From assembly GCA_002900995.3 (NCBI GenBank), contig CM035310.1, positions 2,344,138-2,408,137 on the forward strand: 64,000 nucleotides of DNA, read 5' to 3'. The notes under the pieces are model-generated. The model worked only from the letters and a program-made list of their open reading frames with translations. It was not told where the DNA came from and did not search any database. A program made the translations under genes and the position numbers. Source of the DNA: Ganoderma boninense. Its lineage: Eukaryota > Basidiomycota > Agaricomycetes > Polyporales > Polyporaceae. The number at the start of each line of letters is the position of its first letter. The stretch's first letter is position 1. Below, in pieces: positions 34,246-45,497 of this stretch.

Positions 34246-35429
34246 TGGGCGTGTCGGTTGAGCTGTGGGGCTCAAAGTAGGACGCTGCTTGATCGCGTCT
34301 TCGCGTCATGGGCTTCAAAGAGTCGTACCAAACGACGAGGCCATCGAGGGAGTGCTAGCGATTTTGTGAGGATGTCGGTTCTTGGATTTCTTGCGTACAC
34401 AGACAACGATAGAGCTCAAGCACTGTATAAGATTGGAAAGTTCGTTGAGTAAGCGGCCATAGAATCTTTTTGGTTGTACTGATATAGTCGAAGTCTTGAA
34501 GCAGGGTGTACATTAGATGTAGATGTGTTTGCTGTCGTTATGGCGCCGCTTTTGTCGAATTGCTTTGCGATCACGCTTTCTGTATAGGTACCGTAACCGT
34601 GACTACTTCTCAAGTCCGTTACCTCGAGAAATGCACTCAGGGAAGCGACGTTAATGTGTTGTTGAACCTCGGGCTATGGGTAGCAGAACAGAAATGAAAC
34701 CGCCTCTGCATCGAAGGCGTTGTTGGACTCGAGTTCATTAACAGAGTGGTTTTGGACAGGCTTCTCCAGTTTACTCGAATTCAGAAGGCTAGGATAGTCG
34801 TGGGAAGATTGTTAGCATGTCAAGAGGTTCAAATCCTCCTCTTGAGCCGCCGAGTCCTCCTCAGCGCTCAGCATTCGAGGTACGTATTCACCAGATTGCC
34901 GCTAGGTACATTCAGAACGGTACTGATAACATAACATGCGCTCCCCTTCTTCCTTCCCATCGATGGAGGAACCGCACCATTTGGCTGTGCTACTATCGCA
35001 CTGATGACTCGGAGGCTTCTCTGGAATTCGCAGCCGCTCATGAGGGAAGTACTAGTGACCATCGCTGGCACTGGCTTTCCAGCGTACCGCCGGAGAAGCT
35101 CATGTAGAAGTTTTTCCCGTACAGCCCAGCAGTGTCATGTTATCCGGCGATGCAGGATATCGATGTGTATATAATCCGTGGCTCCCTCGGTCGCGCTGGG
35201 ACGTCGTCAATATCCTCGCGCACGACAAATAGTTCCCAGGACGCTCAAAAGGCAAGGCATCTCCTCCTTCAACCTTCCAGTTTGATTTGTGTTAGTAACT
35301 ATTTAGATTTGCCCTCACCATTCAGAATCTCGATGTTCTGAGCGTCAGCAGGCCTCAAGACCTGGTGCGTTTATGACTATCAGAAACCTTCGTGCACAAT
35401 CTCACCATCTACATCAAGGGCAGTCCATC
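34246..35429. other. Intergenic, no gene recognised
   Basis: A 96-codon frame at 34817-35107 begins with a true ATG, but I cannot link it to any family. The last 150 bp should be the leader of HET gene 2. Confidence 0.35.
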
Positions 35430-37389
35430 ATGTGGCTTCTCAGCACTGATCGTGCCGAGTTACACTTTTTCCCTTCTCCAGAGCATGTCGTAGGCGGTTA
35501 TGCCATCCTTTCTCATGTCTGGGACAAGGAGGAACAATCCTTCGAAGACCTCCGCGCCTTGCAGAAGGAGTGCGCCGCAGATGGCTCTAATCCTCGCGAC
35601 AAGGTGTCGCAGAAGATCCAGTCCTGCTGCGAGGTCGCAGAAAGTCGCGAATTCCGATGGATCTGGAACGACACCTGCTGCATCGACAAGAACAGCAGCG
35701 CCGAGCTCTCCGAAGCCATAGGCTCCATGTATCGTTACTACTCGCTCGCGACTGTCTGCTTTGCTTATCTTGCAGACGTCCCCGATTTCTCTGGGCCGGA
35801 TGGTAGGCTACATGCGTTCCGTAACAGCACATGGCACAAGCGGGGCTGGACACTACAGGAGCTTCTCGCTCCTCGACTCGTCGTCTTCATGTCGCGCGAG
35901 TGGACCGTCCTCGGCACCAAGTTCGAGCTTTCCTCTCTCCTCCAGGACATCACAGGGATTCCCGACGCCGTGCTGCGACATGAGACGAGACTGGCTGACC
36001 TTAGCATTGCCACTCGTATGAGCTTCGCAGCTAGGCGTCAGACGACCCGGCCAGAAGACAGGGCGTACAGCCTCATGGGAGTGTTCGACGTGAACATCGC
36101 CACCCTCTACGGAGAAGGCGGCGAGCGCGCTTTCCGGCGGCTCCAGGAGGAGATTATGAGGCACTCCACCGACACCACGCTGTTTGCCTGGGGCTCAGCC
36201 TTGGCTGGGTACGGGCTCGACACACAGAACAAGCTCGAGCACTGTTCCGACACCCATCACCGCTTCCTCTTCGCGTCCTCGCCCTCTGACTTCGACTTTC
36301 AATTTTGCCCGAATATCCGCTTCGAGCCATACACCCGTGACGAGCCTCGCCTCCTTGGAATGCACGTGAGTCTTTATCACTACCTTCCAAGCATTCCGGA
36401 CCTGTGTTCTGAGATCCGTGGTATGCTAGAACAAGCATTGGTTCGACCTCGCCTCGCGTGTTCCCACATTCTCCGTCACGCCCTATGGAGTTCGCGCTCG
36501 CATATTCATCATCGAATGGAGGGGTCTCATCGTCGCTCTTTTAGGCTGGTATAAAGGGAATCACCGTTGCGGACTGATTCTAAATCCATGTGAACACGAG
36601 CTCGACCGTCGACGCCCATTTTTCGACTTCAGCGTAGAAGCTCGCACCGTTCTCCACGGCAGCAGCTCCATATACCGCCTCGTAATCTTCAACCAGCGCG
36701 CGATCACTCCCGTTGTTTCTGCTGGATGGAGGGATGTGTATCTCGCGCATCAACCTCCATCCCGCACCTTGGACCACCCGCTACTACAAGACTATCAACC
36801 TTGGCGCGTGGCCCAGTTCTTGGAACTCGTCGTCGACACCCCCTTCTGTTTCTCTAGAGAGCGTATCAGGGGCCTCGCTATACGTGACGTTTTCAGCGTT
36901 GTCACAGGCAAACCACCGCTACTGCCATGGACCGGCGCAGAGCCGCTGTTGCTCACGGTCACATTCGCAGGCTTAGTTTCGTTCTTCAGCCCGCCAAAGG
37001 ACTACGCTCTCTGCGTCGGCAGGTGCACCAACCCCTCCCTCGGATTCTCTTCAGGGAACCTTGGGCCGCACTGGTTGACCATTGCATCCAACGACTTCGC
37101 GTCTGTGGGAGAGCATTCCTGCTCCAGTGATCATATTCCCGTCCCCGAATGGCCGTCGATACTCTGGAGAGAGTATCGCATCGAAAGCGCAGACTCGGAG
37201 TCCCCGACCATCATTGCTGGAGTCGAGCAGTGCAGCTTCAACCCCGAGAGGTTGATCGTCACCCTCACGGACGACAGTCAGAACGCTATGAAGTCCCCCA
37301 TTCGACCGTCCAGGGAGAGTCCCATAGAGTCTGCAAGCTCCAATAGTACAGTAACGTTGCGAAGGCCGGACTTGCGGATTGCTCCGTAG
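35430..37389 (+). CDS. HET-domain protein 2
   Basis: ATG 35430 starts MWLLSTDRAELHFF, directly comparable with HET gene 1 (MWFLSTSRAKLREF). HET-domain blocks: GGYAILSHVWDKEEQSFEDL, FRWIWNDTCCIDKNSSAELS, WHKRGWTLQELLAPRLVVFM, and TLYGEGGERAFRRLQEEIM. Exon 1 ends at 36365; a 64-nt intron (GTGAGT...CTAG) leads to exon 2 at 36430, which is in phase and open to TAG 37389. The C-terminal half carries FSVTPYGVRARIFIIEWRGL and, near the end, EQCSFNPERLIVTLTDDSQN. About 631 residues, apparently intact. A decayed BTB gene lies just downstream on the other strand, tail to tail with a gap of only about 10-30 bp. Confidence 0.92.
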
Positions 37390-37399
37390 CCTGCGCAAA

Positions 37400-37900
37400 G
37401 ACTTACCATTGCTCGGCTTGGTGCCCAGCCCTTCCATTGTGACACCTATCGTCCCTAGCGAACGCATGCATAGCTCCCGCTGGAGCTGCTTCAGCGGCAA
37501 CTCATCCCCAGCCTCCAGCGTCTTGTAGCGCCGTGTTCGAAGCTCCCGCTTTGCGCGTCCACATGGAATTGCGGCATCCACGACGCGCACCAGTCCACGC
37601 ACGAGAGCAACTTCTCGCCACATGTCTCCCCCAAGCTCAGCACACAGTGGCAGCGACTAGACTGCCTGCCAAGAAATCCGGTCAGCGACACGTTGACTTG
37701 TCTGGCGCATCTTCATGCGCCCTGGACTTTGAGCATCGTGCAAACGGTGCCCACTCACGCACGAGCCCGCCGATAATCTCGGTGCCGAATATGCGCACTT
37801 GGCAATGAGTGCAGTGGGGAGCATCATCGACTGGTCCATGGGTCGGGCCAGGTTGACGATCGCCGCGATTGGCCGTGAAAACGAGGGCAGAGTGGAAGGG
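37400..37900 (-). pseudogene. BTB-type gene remnant
   Basis: The minus strand retains pieces of the BTB paralogues in several frames. PIAAIVNLARPMDQSMMLPT matches BTB gene C AIAVVNLARLTNQPTMLPT. The frame then changes to EIIGGLVRE, then LLSCVDWCASWM (gene C: VISCVDWYASWM), and RRYKTLEAGDELPLKQLQRE, with VTMEGLGTKPSN at the end (gene C: VAVKGWGTKP). Several frameshifts are needed and the BTB domain itself is missing. It faces HET gene 2. Confidence 0.85.
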
Positions 37901-38136
37901 TAGTGGCCAGACGGACTTCTTGAAGTTGGAAGAGAGTTGTACATGGTATACGGAGGGTCCGTTTGATGTTGGCCTTATAGGTGGCGGTAACAGAAGCCTA
38001 GAGTCCGACCGTCCGCTCCGGAACGCGTCGAGTCACACGCACCCGTCCTGTGTTCGGGCCGGCGCTCTTGCTTGCGGTCCTTATCGCTCGACCACCATTA
38101 TCCCCTACGCTGTACACCCCGAGCACTCTTTCTGCC

Positions 38137-39487
38137 ATGGCCAATGTTAAAAACAAGACAGCTGGAGCTAAGGTGCCTCGGAACAAGACTCGCAGTGCCG
38201 CGCAGGATGTATCCATGGCCACGAACATCGACAACCACCAGAGAGAATTGCACGCGAAGGTACAATCCGAAGGTCTTACGAGGTTTTCAGAGAGCAGCGG
38301 AGGCACTGGTGGCAAGGGGATGGAGGCATTGAGGCGTTTCCAGAGCTACAAGCGCGAAGCTGCCCTCCCCCGCCAAGTGGGGAGCCTCCAAGTACGCCAG
38401 CTTCAGAACTATCATCACTCCTCACCGCCGTTTCCCAACCAGGTGTACTCCTTTAGATCTATATCGACAGAAAGTATCAGACAGTCATTTTTCCCATTCA
38501 CGGATATGTAGTCCCTTTCCATAGCAATACAATCAAGAATGTCAGCAAGATTGAGGAGGCCGAGTTCACCCTTCTTCGTGTCAACTTCCAGACCCCCGGC
38601 CAGCTTGTTGGGCGGAATGAAGACACAGTAACTACTAAGTACCATTCGTAGTCCTGAGCTGTGACTGATCCGCTGGTGCCAGCCTTTCGAGGACCCCAAT
38701 GCCACTTTCATTCGCTCGATCACGTACAGGTCTACTGACGGGAGCCACCTTGACTCCATCTCGAAACAGATCGCCGACCTGAGAAAAGAGATCGACAAAC
38801 AGGAGCAGCAAAAGAAAGAGATGGCCGACGTCACCGAGCAGGACACGCTGGTCGAGGTCAAAGGCCGACGTCCCACAAAATTGCCTGAAGTGCTTGTGCG
38901 CCCAGCGCTGGATGGAAAGCGGCTCCCAGGTGAGGTGGAGATTCACCAGAATGGATTGCGGTTCCACCCTCCCATGGGGTCGCAGAATATCGGTGAGCAT
39001 CTTACCATTACCCGGAAGTTGTCCTGCTGGTACCTAATATTCGATTCAAAGATATCTTGTTCTCGAACATCAAGCACCTCTTCTTCCAGCCCTGTGATCA
39101 CGAGCTCCTCGTCATCATCCACGTACACCTCAAGGCACCCATCGTGATTGGAAAGAAGATGGCGTATGTGAGTTACCAGTGGCACAACCTTGTTCGACTT
39201 CTGATCCTGTGCCATAGGACGTTCAATTCTACCGTGGGGCCTCCGACATACAATCTGAAGAGACCGGTAGCCGGAAGCGCAAGTACCGGTATGGTGACGA
39301 GGATGAACTCGAGCTCGAGCAGCAAGAGAGGAAGCGACGGCAGATGTTGAACAAAGTGTTCAAGCTCTTCTCGGAGAAGATTGCGGAAACGGCCACCGCT
39401 TCAGTATGTTGACCCCATGGCGTTATTCTATCCACGCTAACATGAGAGGTTCAGACCGGGGACACTCTTGAGCTGGACACCTTCTAA
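38137..39487 (+). pseudogene. SPT16: SPT16 (FACT subunit) internal fragment
   Basis: Exons encode successive parts of the fungal histone chaperone Spt16. MANVKNKTAGAKVPRNKTRS leads to NHQRELHAKVQSEGL and SYKREAALPRQVGSLQ, then NTIKNVSKIEEAEFTLLRVN and QTPGQLVGRNEDT. Next come [60 protein letters not shown], and [20 protein letters not shown]. The match begins at the linker before the middle domain and stops at TAA 39485 soon after the codons for TGDTLELD. The N-terminal aminopeptidase-like domain and the C-terminal histone-binding part are absent; full Spt16 is about 1000 residues. Codons look conserved, so the copy is either young or under selection as a short protein. The intact gene must be elsewhere. 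Confidence 0.85.
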
Positions 39488-40541
39488 TGTAGCACCATCA
39501 CCAGCACAGCCTATTTCTGAACCATCCACAGACGAAGTACTCCAGCCGTAAGACCTCTAAGCGTCAGATGCGCCCGGCTCACACAAAAGACCGAGCCGGT
39601 AACAACTCTCGCGTTCGTGGCAATATATCATAGGCAGGCGGTGCCAGTAAGTTCAAGGGGGATTCCAGCTTGTCACGGGCATCTGCTAATATCGGTGGAA
39701 GGTGTTGCCGACCTAGAATAGCGGATTTGTCAGTCGTGCGCGCACAAGTCGAAGAGTAGGCTGAGACAGGGCTGAGAAGACGACGGACGACGGTAGGCAG
39801 CTATTAGAAAGAGCGCGTCGGTGCCTGAAAGTATACGTTAATAATTCCCACGACTAGACAGACTAATTGAAGCCCCGAAACAGGTCGTCATTAACCTCGA
39901 GCTCAGTCTTCGGCCATGCTGTGCTCTCAGTATTCCTCCTCTCGAAGTTTTACTTTCCCAATTGCAAGTAAGGGTGATTTAATGACTCGGGTCCCTGTGT
40001 AGTGGATGCGGTGGCTGCACGCCGCGAGTGGAAGTTCTAATCCTACACGAGCCCGACCGGACATCGTCTCCCGAGAAACGTCAGCCAGTAAATGCATAGT
40101 TTCATCCTTCGAACCTTCTACTGACGACACTCCTCTCCAGTCGTTCCCACGACATATCATCTGCTCCATACAATGCGCTCGTCCACGATCCCGGTCGGAA
40201 TATGCATCTCTGGACCCGGCGCTGCATTCGGCGCGAATCGCCACTGCCATCTGGCACGGCGACCTTCAAAGTTTGCACAGGTGCTTACGGGCGAGGACTT
40301 TTAGCCGACAACTTTACAGAACCGACGAATCGGTCATTATCACGACCAACTGCAACTGTGCATGCAGCAGTCAGCAAACCTTCGCTTCCTATAGCCCCAC
40401 TCCAAAGTCCACGCCTGCGAACCCATTCAAGGAGCGCTGACTAACAGTGCGTATATATACCTGCCCTTGGACGCTGCCTATGTGCTCGTTCCCCTATTGA
40501 CACCGCACCGCTTCCTTATCCTCCAAACGCGATCTATATCC
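39488..40541. other. Intergenic; right part belongs to the duplicated segment
   Basis: From about 40120 onward the sequence matches the left arm near 12.4 kb (reverse complement), including the AKR promoter with GCGTATATATACC at 40447-40459. No gene recognised. Confidence 0.5.
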
Positions 40542-42370
40542 ATGGCCCCCAAAATGCAATACGGTAGGTGGAATCTCCGCCATCTCAGCTCCATCATGCG
40601 TTGCTGAGCCTCATATGCATCATTATAGTGCGCCTCGGCAACTCCGGGCTGAAAGTTTCGAAAATCATCTTGGGATGCATGTCGTATGGCTCGCCGGAGT
40701 GGCAGAACTGGGTTCTGCCAGAGGAGGAGGGTGTCAAGCAGATCAAGTTTGCGTAGGTCCTCTACCACAACTTTTTCTATGCACTGATAGACTAACGTGG
40801 GCCGATGACAGGTATGACCACGGAATCCAGACGTTTGATACTGCGAACGTAAGTTCTTGGCATGTCCAAACCTGCCGGAACGAGCCCACCTGAAGCGCGT
40901 GCAGGTGTACTCGAACGGGCTCTCGGAAATCATTCTGGGCAACGCGATCAAGAAGTACGACCTCCCGCGCGATGAGCTTGTCATCATGACCAAGGTGCTG
41001 CTCATCGTCCGGCTGTTTTTGTATACCGATCCTGACGCTCCATGACTGTTCAGCTTTTCAGCCCTATTGCGAAGATTATGGCGTGAATATCTGGGCGAGT
41101 GGCAAGACGTCAGAAGAGATTGGGATCATCAACCAAAAAGGTCTCAATCGTAAGGTGCGCGATCCATGGGCGTTCGTGACGGGCCCGTTTCTGCTTGCTT
41201 ACCTTCTCGACTTCCTCAAGCACATCTTTGACTCTGTGAAAGCCAGCCTCAAGCGCCTTCAGCTCGACTACATCGACTTGCTGCAGTGTGAGTAATATTT
41301 CAGTCTTCTCGCGCATGTTAAACGTGATCAATTCTCTGCGTAGGCCACCGCTTCGACTACGACACGCCGATCGAGGAAACGGTGAGTACCAAAGCAATGT
41401 AGTCCACACACCTCCGCAACTGACTTTTCTCTCTCGCTTTGACTACCAGATGCAAGCCCTTCATGATGTCGTGCAGGCCGGTTATGTGCGATACATCGGC
41501 ATGAGTTCGTGTTGGGCCTACCAATGTGCGGTCTTGAAACCTGGTGTCGCGTGTTCCCACTGACCCTGCTCATTTTTGTTGTAGTCCACGCGATGCAAAG
41601 TACGATCGCGGATTCTCTGTGCGGCGACAGTCATAACTGAATTTCCGACGCCCACAGACTACGCGATCACACACAACCTCACGCCCTTCGTCTCCATGCA
41701 GAACCATTACAGCCTCATGTACCGTGAGGAGGAGCGCGAGATGATGCCCACGCTCAAGGTCGGATATTTGCCCGTCCATCCTGTTACGACGCACTCATCC
41801 ACCTCGCATCGCACCGATAGATGTTTGGTGTCGGGTCTATCCCATGGTCTCCCCTCGGACGCGGCCTGTTGTGCCGTCCATTTGACACAGAGGCTACGCT
41901 CCGCAAGAAGACGGACGGGTGAGGACGACAGCTGTTCCCGCATAACGAATCACGCTTACGCTGCATGTTGCAGTTTCCAGTCCATCTACGACCTCGGCTT
42001 CCTGCCCGAGCTGACCGGCAGGTATGCAGTGTTTGCTCACCGGTTAATAAAAAGTGGTCTTAGTAAAGTCGTCCCCTTTGCTAGGATTGAGGAGCTCTCC
42101 AAGAAGAAGAGCGTGAGCATGGCCCAGATATCTCTGGCGTGGTGCATGGCGAAGGAGGGCGTGACCGCCCCGATCATCGGAACGACCAGCCTCCAGAATC
42201 TCGAGGACCTCCTCGGTGAGTGCTGATATTGTGGACATCGATATGCGCAGTGAAAGCTTACCTACCCGGTTAAATTTTCTCAAGGTTCTCTGGACGTCAA
42301 GTTGACGAATGAGGAGATGAAGTACTTGGAAGAGCCTTACAAGGCGGTCAAGATCGCGGGCCACGCATAA
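40542..42370 (+). CDS. Aldo-keto reductase, right copy (one probable frameshift)
   Basis: NADPH-dependent oxidoreductase of the fungal aryl-alcohol-dehydrogenase-like AKR group; the substrate is unknown. Exon 1 is 40542-40563 (MAPKMQY), exon 2 40629-40752 (GNSGLKVSKIILGCMSYGSP), exon 3 40812-40848 (YDHGIQTFDTAN), and exon 4 begins 40905 (VYSNGLSE). Together they carry the conserved D and Y of the active site, and later exons carry the lysine (VIMTK) and the histidine (CHRFDYDTP). The cofactor-binding C-terminal part is KKKSVSMAQISLAWCMAKEG and APIIGTTSLQNLEDLLG; stop TAA 42368-42370. At 41074 the sequence reads GCGAAGATTATGG where the left copy has AAGGATTATGG. This one-base loss shifts the exon encoding KDYGVNIWASG, so the gene may be inactive unless it is a sequence error. 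Confidence 0.85.
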
Positions 42371-42572
42371 GGAAGAGTACAGCGGTGTATTGACATTTGT
42401 ATGATGACACACAATGCGCGTTCAAGAGGTTCAACGATGTCTCTCCAGTCCCATGTGCGGCGTGCCCGTGTACACAACAGAACTCGAGATCATGCTACTT
42501 CGCCCAGTGTGGGCGTAGCACCTTTCCTCGGACAATCATGTATCCAATGAAGTGCTCTGATATCCTGGAGCG

Positions 42573-43640
42573 CTATAGTGTTATTAATCCCTTCACATAC
42601 AGCTGAGAGCTCTGTGGCCAGTGCCACCGCTTCACTCCAGCATCCTCCCACTCCGTCACCTTCCAAGACAGCTCGTTGATCGCGTACCCTCGACCCGCAT
42701 CCTCGATGCGGCCCCGAACGAAGATCGCGAGTGAACACGCGCCAGAGGCCGGAACTTTCCCTGTCGAGAGCGACAGCTACAAAGTCCACCGTGAGTACCG
42801 CCCCCAAGATGTCACGGACGGCATGTCTAATATCTCTGCCAGATTGTGTATCGCGGGCCTTGTTCCAGGCGGGACGCCAGGCTATTCTCCGCAGAGATGG
42901 CGTCCCTGTTCTGTTGTGGGCCCCTTGGCCGTTTCGTAACGCATTCATGCCCGCGTCGTCGCACTGGAGGATGGGGTACGTATGTTGATGTACGTATGTT
43001 GATATACGTTGAGATAGACCACCGAGGAGACTCACCGGCGTGATTTCTTTGATTTCTAGGTAGTTCAACACTGGGGCGCGCAGACCTCGACAGACCACCA
43101 ACGGCGTGCGCATCGCCAGAGGAGTTGGTGATGCTGTTGGTGTCCCCGTGGTGCTACCACCCTTGATAGGTTGCTCTTCCGCTACGCTCAAGCCTGCGTA
43201 ACAGTTCAACCGCGGCGAGTGAAGCTTGTCGGAAAGGGCTTGCAGGTCCGAGATCTTCTTCAACATTTGTGGCACCCTGTGCCACTCGACGTGTATGCAC
43301 ATGTGGGTGATGTTCCAATGAACCCCGTGCTTTAGCTCGGACGCGAACTGAGCCGACGTCTCCAGGTACTTCAACTTCGAGAGGGTCCTCGGAGGCTCGA
43401 TCCCGGATGGTAGATCCTCGTGTGGATCGCAAAAGCCACGCAAGTCTTGCACGGTGGTGACTGCAGTGCTTGTGCAGAGCGATGCCCAGCTTCTGGTGAG
43501 CAAAGGATTCGAGTCCCACCATAGCGTTTCGAGTGGCATTTCTGTGCCTTCTAAGAGGTCCAGGGTGGAGGCGTCCAGGCCCACGAGGATGAGCTCCTTC
43601 ACGTTCCGCAGCGACGATTTGGAAAAGTCTTCAAGTTTGA
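42573..43640 (-). pseudogene. Hypothetical protein, right copy, truncated and frameshifted
   Basis: Minus-strand counterpart of 630-1971, beginning inside it (homology starts at the codons for VKELILVG, with a 15-bp internal loss just before). It keeps the reading frame through RIAWRPAWNKARDTQSGR and VRDILGAVLTVDFVAVALD, where the left copy is shifted. It then gains a C (TTCGTTCGGGG versus TTCGTTGGGG) near 42712, turning RDLRWGRIEDADRGYA into a different frame. The ancestral stop position is 42573-42575. The 5' third of the gene is absent. Confidence 0.7.
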
Positions 43641-44260
43641 TCTCGGGCCGCCTACACAGGGAACTCGAATGGCTTTCTTTCCTTCAATAGCTGCGATCTG
43701 GGTAAGTACGAGTGGTCGCCATACTTATCCCAGGATATGGCTGTACATTGCAGTTGGCAGAACACTGATATTTGTTGATGGTGGAACCAGGCGCTGTTAT
43801 TGCATCTCCGATGGTCCAGACGAGTTAGGCGCGTTATCGCTGAATACTTAGCATAAGTCAAGCATTTTCTCCCAGTGAACTCACTACGTCGGGAACCTCA
43901 CTTCAACAACTTTGAAACTTCGATTATACTTCAAGGCGGACGGTACAATGTCCTTCGAGGGGCCGAAATAGTACGTCTATGCATTTGTTCAATGCTTTCC
44001 TGACACTCACTGCTCAAGCTGATGTCAACTATTGTCTACCAGCAAAGATTAACATCTTTACATGTGTAGTGTCGACGGATATATTGGACTATGCGTAACG
44101 CAGTGCCATGTATTGATCCTCCCCTGTCACCTGCTCCGTATGCCTCACTCAGAGTATATAAAGTAGGGCGCACCCCGCTTTGTCTCAGGTCCTCTCCGAT
44201 CTTCTCGCTCGGGTCCCTTGCTTCCATTTTCTACCACTCTTGACACTTCAAGTTACTACT
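43641..44260. other. Intergenic with TATA box
   Basis: No gene seen. TATATAAAG at 44155-44163 lies about 100 bp upstream of the ATG at 44261 and is the likely promoter of the small secreted protein gene. Confidence 0.5.
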
Positions 44261-44941
44261 ATGTTCATTAAATCTTTCGCTTCATCCGCAGTGATCGTTG
44301 CCTGCTATGTTGCTAGTAAGTCACCTCTCTTTATTTGAGAGGTACTAGCTTCGTGTCGTTAACGGATCCCCGGGTAGACGCACTGCAGCCATCGTGTCCC
44401 TGTACTTCCCGCCGCAGGGTGCTGGCGACGTCCCCTTCACTGCAGATCCTATCGGTGTGGACAAGAGCGGCCATACCACCTGGCGTTACGGCGTCGGCGC
44501 GGCTAGTGGGGCGTTCACCTACACTGCTACAAACCTGCCTGAGACCTCAGGTGCGCACATTTGCTCTCCGAGTTCTCATCATGTGAGATTGTGCGGTTGA
44601 CGGGCTGTGCTGCTGTATAGCCACGCTGATCGAAGGGGCGACGGACTTCCAGGCGATTGGCGTGAAGGGTGCGACCAGTGTCGGCATCGATTGCGCTTCT
44701 CGGCACTTCCACTGCGAGTGGCGGGATGGTAGTGGCGTCGTGCGTCGGCGAGGTCGCGATCGCGTCCGTGACTACGTCAGGATTCACGCAGGCTCCAGCG
44801 ACCTTGACCCCGATCCCGGTCCAGGTGCCGGATAACTTGAAGTCGAGCGGTGCAGGGAGCGTGCGGATGAGCCTGGGTGGTGTCGCGGTATCTGCGTTGT
44901 CCTTCCTGGGCACAGCAAGCGTGCTGCTCGTGCATTTGTGA
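44261..44941 (+). pseudogene. Small secreted/GPI-like protein gene, frame broken
   Basis: ATG 44261 begins a hydrophobic leader (MFIKSFASSAVIVACYVA) followed by a GTAAGT donor. The next exon reads AAIVSLYFPPQGAGDVPF and GHTTWRYGVGAASGAFTYTA, and a further exon reads TLIEGATDFQAIGV. The C-terminus is SGAGSVRMSLGGVAVSALSF followed by LGTASVLLVHL, a plausible GPI-anchor tail. The leader and exon 2 do not join in phase at the best acceptor (44377), and a shift is needed near 44690. This layout (leader, threonine-rich extracellular region, hydrophobic tail) is common among basidiomycete small secreted proteins of unknown function. I judge it decayed, but an alternative splice pattern could rescue it. 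Confidence 0.45.
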
Positions 44942-45497
44942 CGATGACGAGGTCAGGGGTCGTGGGATGAGCGGAATCAAGGATTATAATGTTAGTTGTA
45001 TACTAATGAGGGGTTCGAGCGTACTGTTTCATAAATCTCCAAGTACCCTTATATATTCATTTGCTTGTCCTCTTGGAGAAGTATGCCCACACAGGATCGG
45101 GAAAGGATGTTTGCACTAGGAGGAAGTGAAGTCCTGACTCGGAAGTTGCCGACTCCTTTGACGGAAAACTTTCCGATGCTAACCACTCACTCGATCTTTC
45201 GTGCGCTTCAGCAAATCTGCCGCTGAGTCTCCTCACTCGCTGCAGCATGTGGAGTTTGAAGGCAGTAGTGCGATGACAGGACTATGTTAGGGCTGGGATG
45301 GGCCTAGACGCTTGAAACCGACGGTGCGCTTAATTAATGGAAGCACCTCTGATTCCCAGGCTTGCCACGAGGTCGACTCGCGTCGTCACCCGCAGCAGCC
45401 TTGACTGCGTCCTGACCATCGCTACAGCCTGTAGGCACTGCTCAGAACCTTTCCTTTCGTCAACCAACTCCTCCAGAGTCTGTCCTATAGCTTGGCT
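44942..45497. other. Intergenic, no gene
   Basis: Nothing recognised. It separates the small secreted protein gene from BTB gene B. Confidence 0.4.

Larger units (their letters stand above)
40120..43640. repeat. Right arm of inverted segmental duplication
   Basis: Inverted relative to 915-12415 and colinear with it after removal of four transposon insertions. It contains the AKR promoter and gene, a 200-bp spacer and the C-terminal part of the hypothetical gene. All four insertion sites are empty here, so the insertions happened in the left arm after duplication. Confidence 0.85.
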
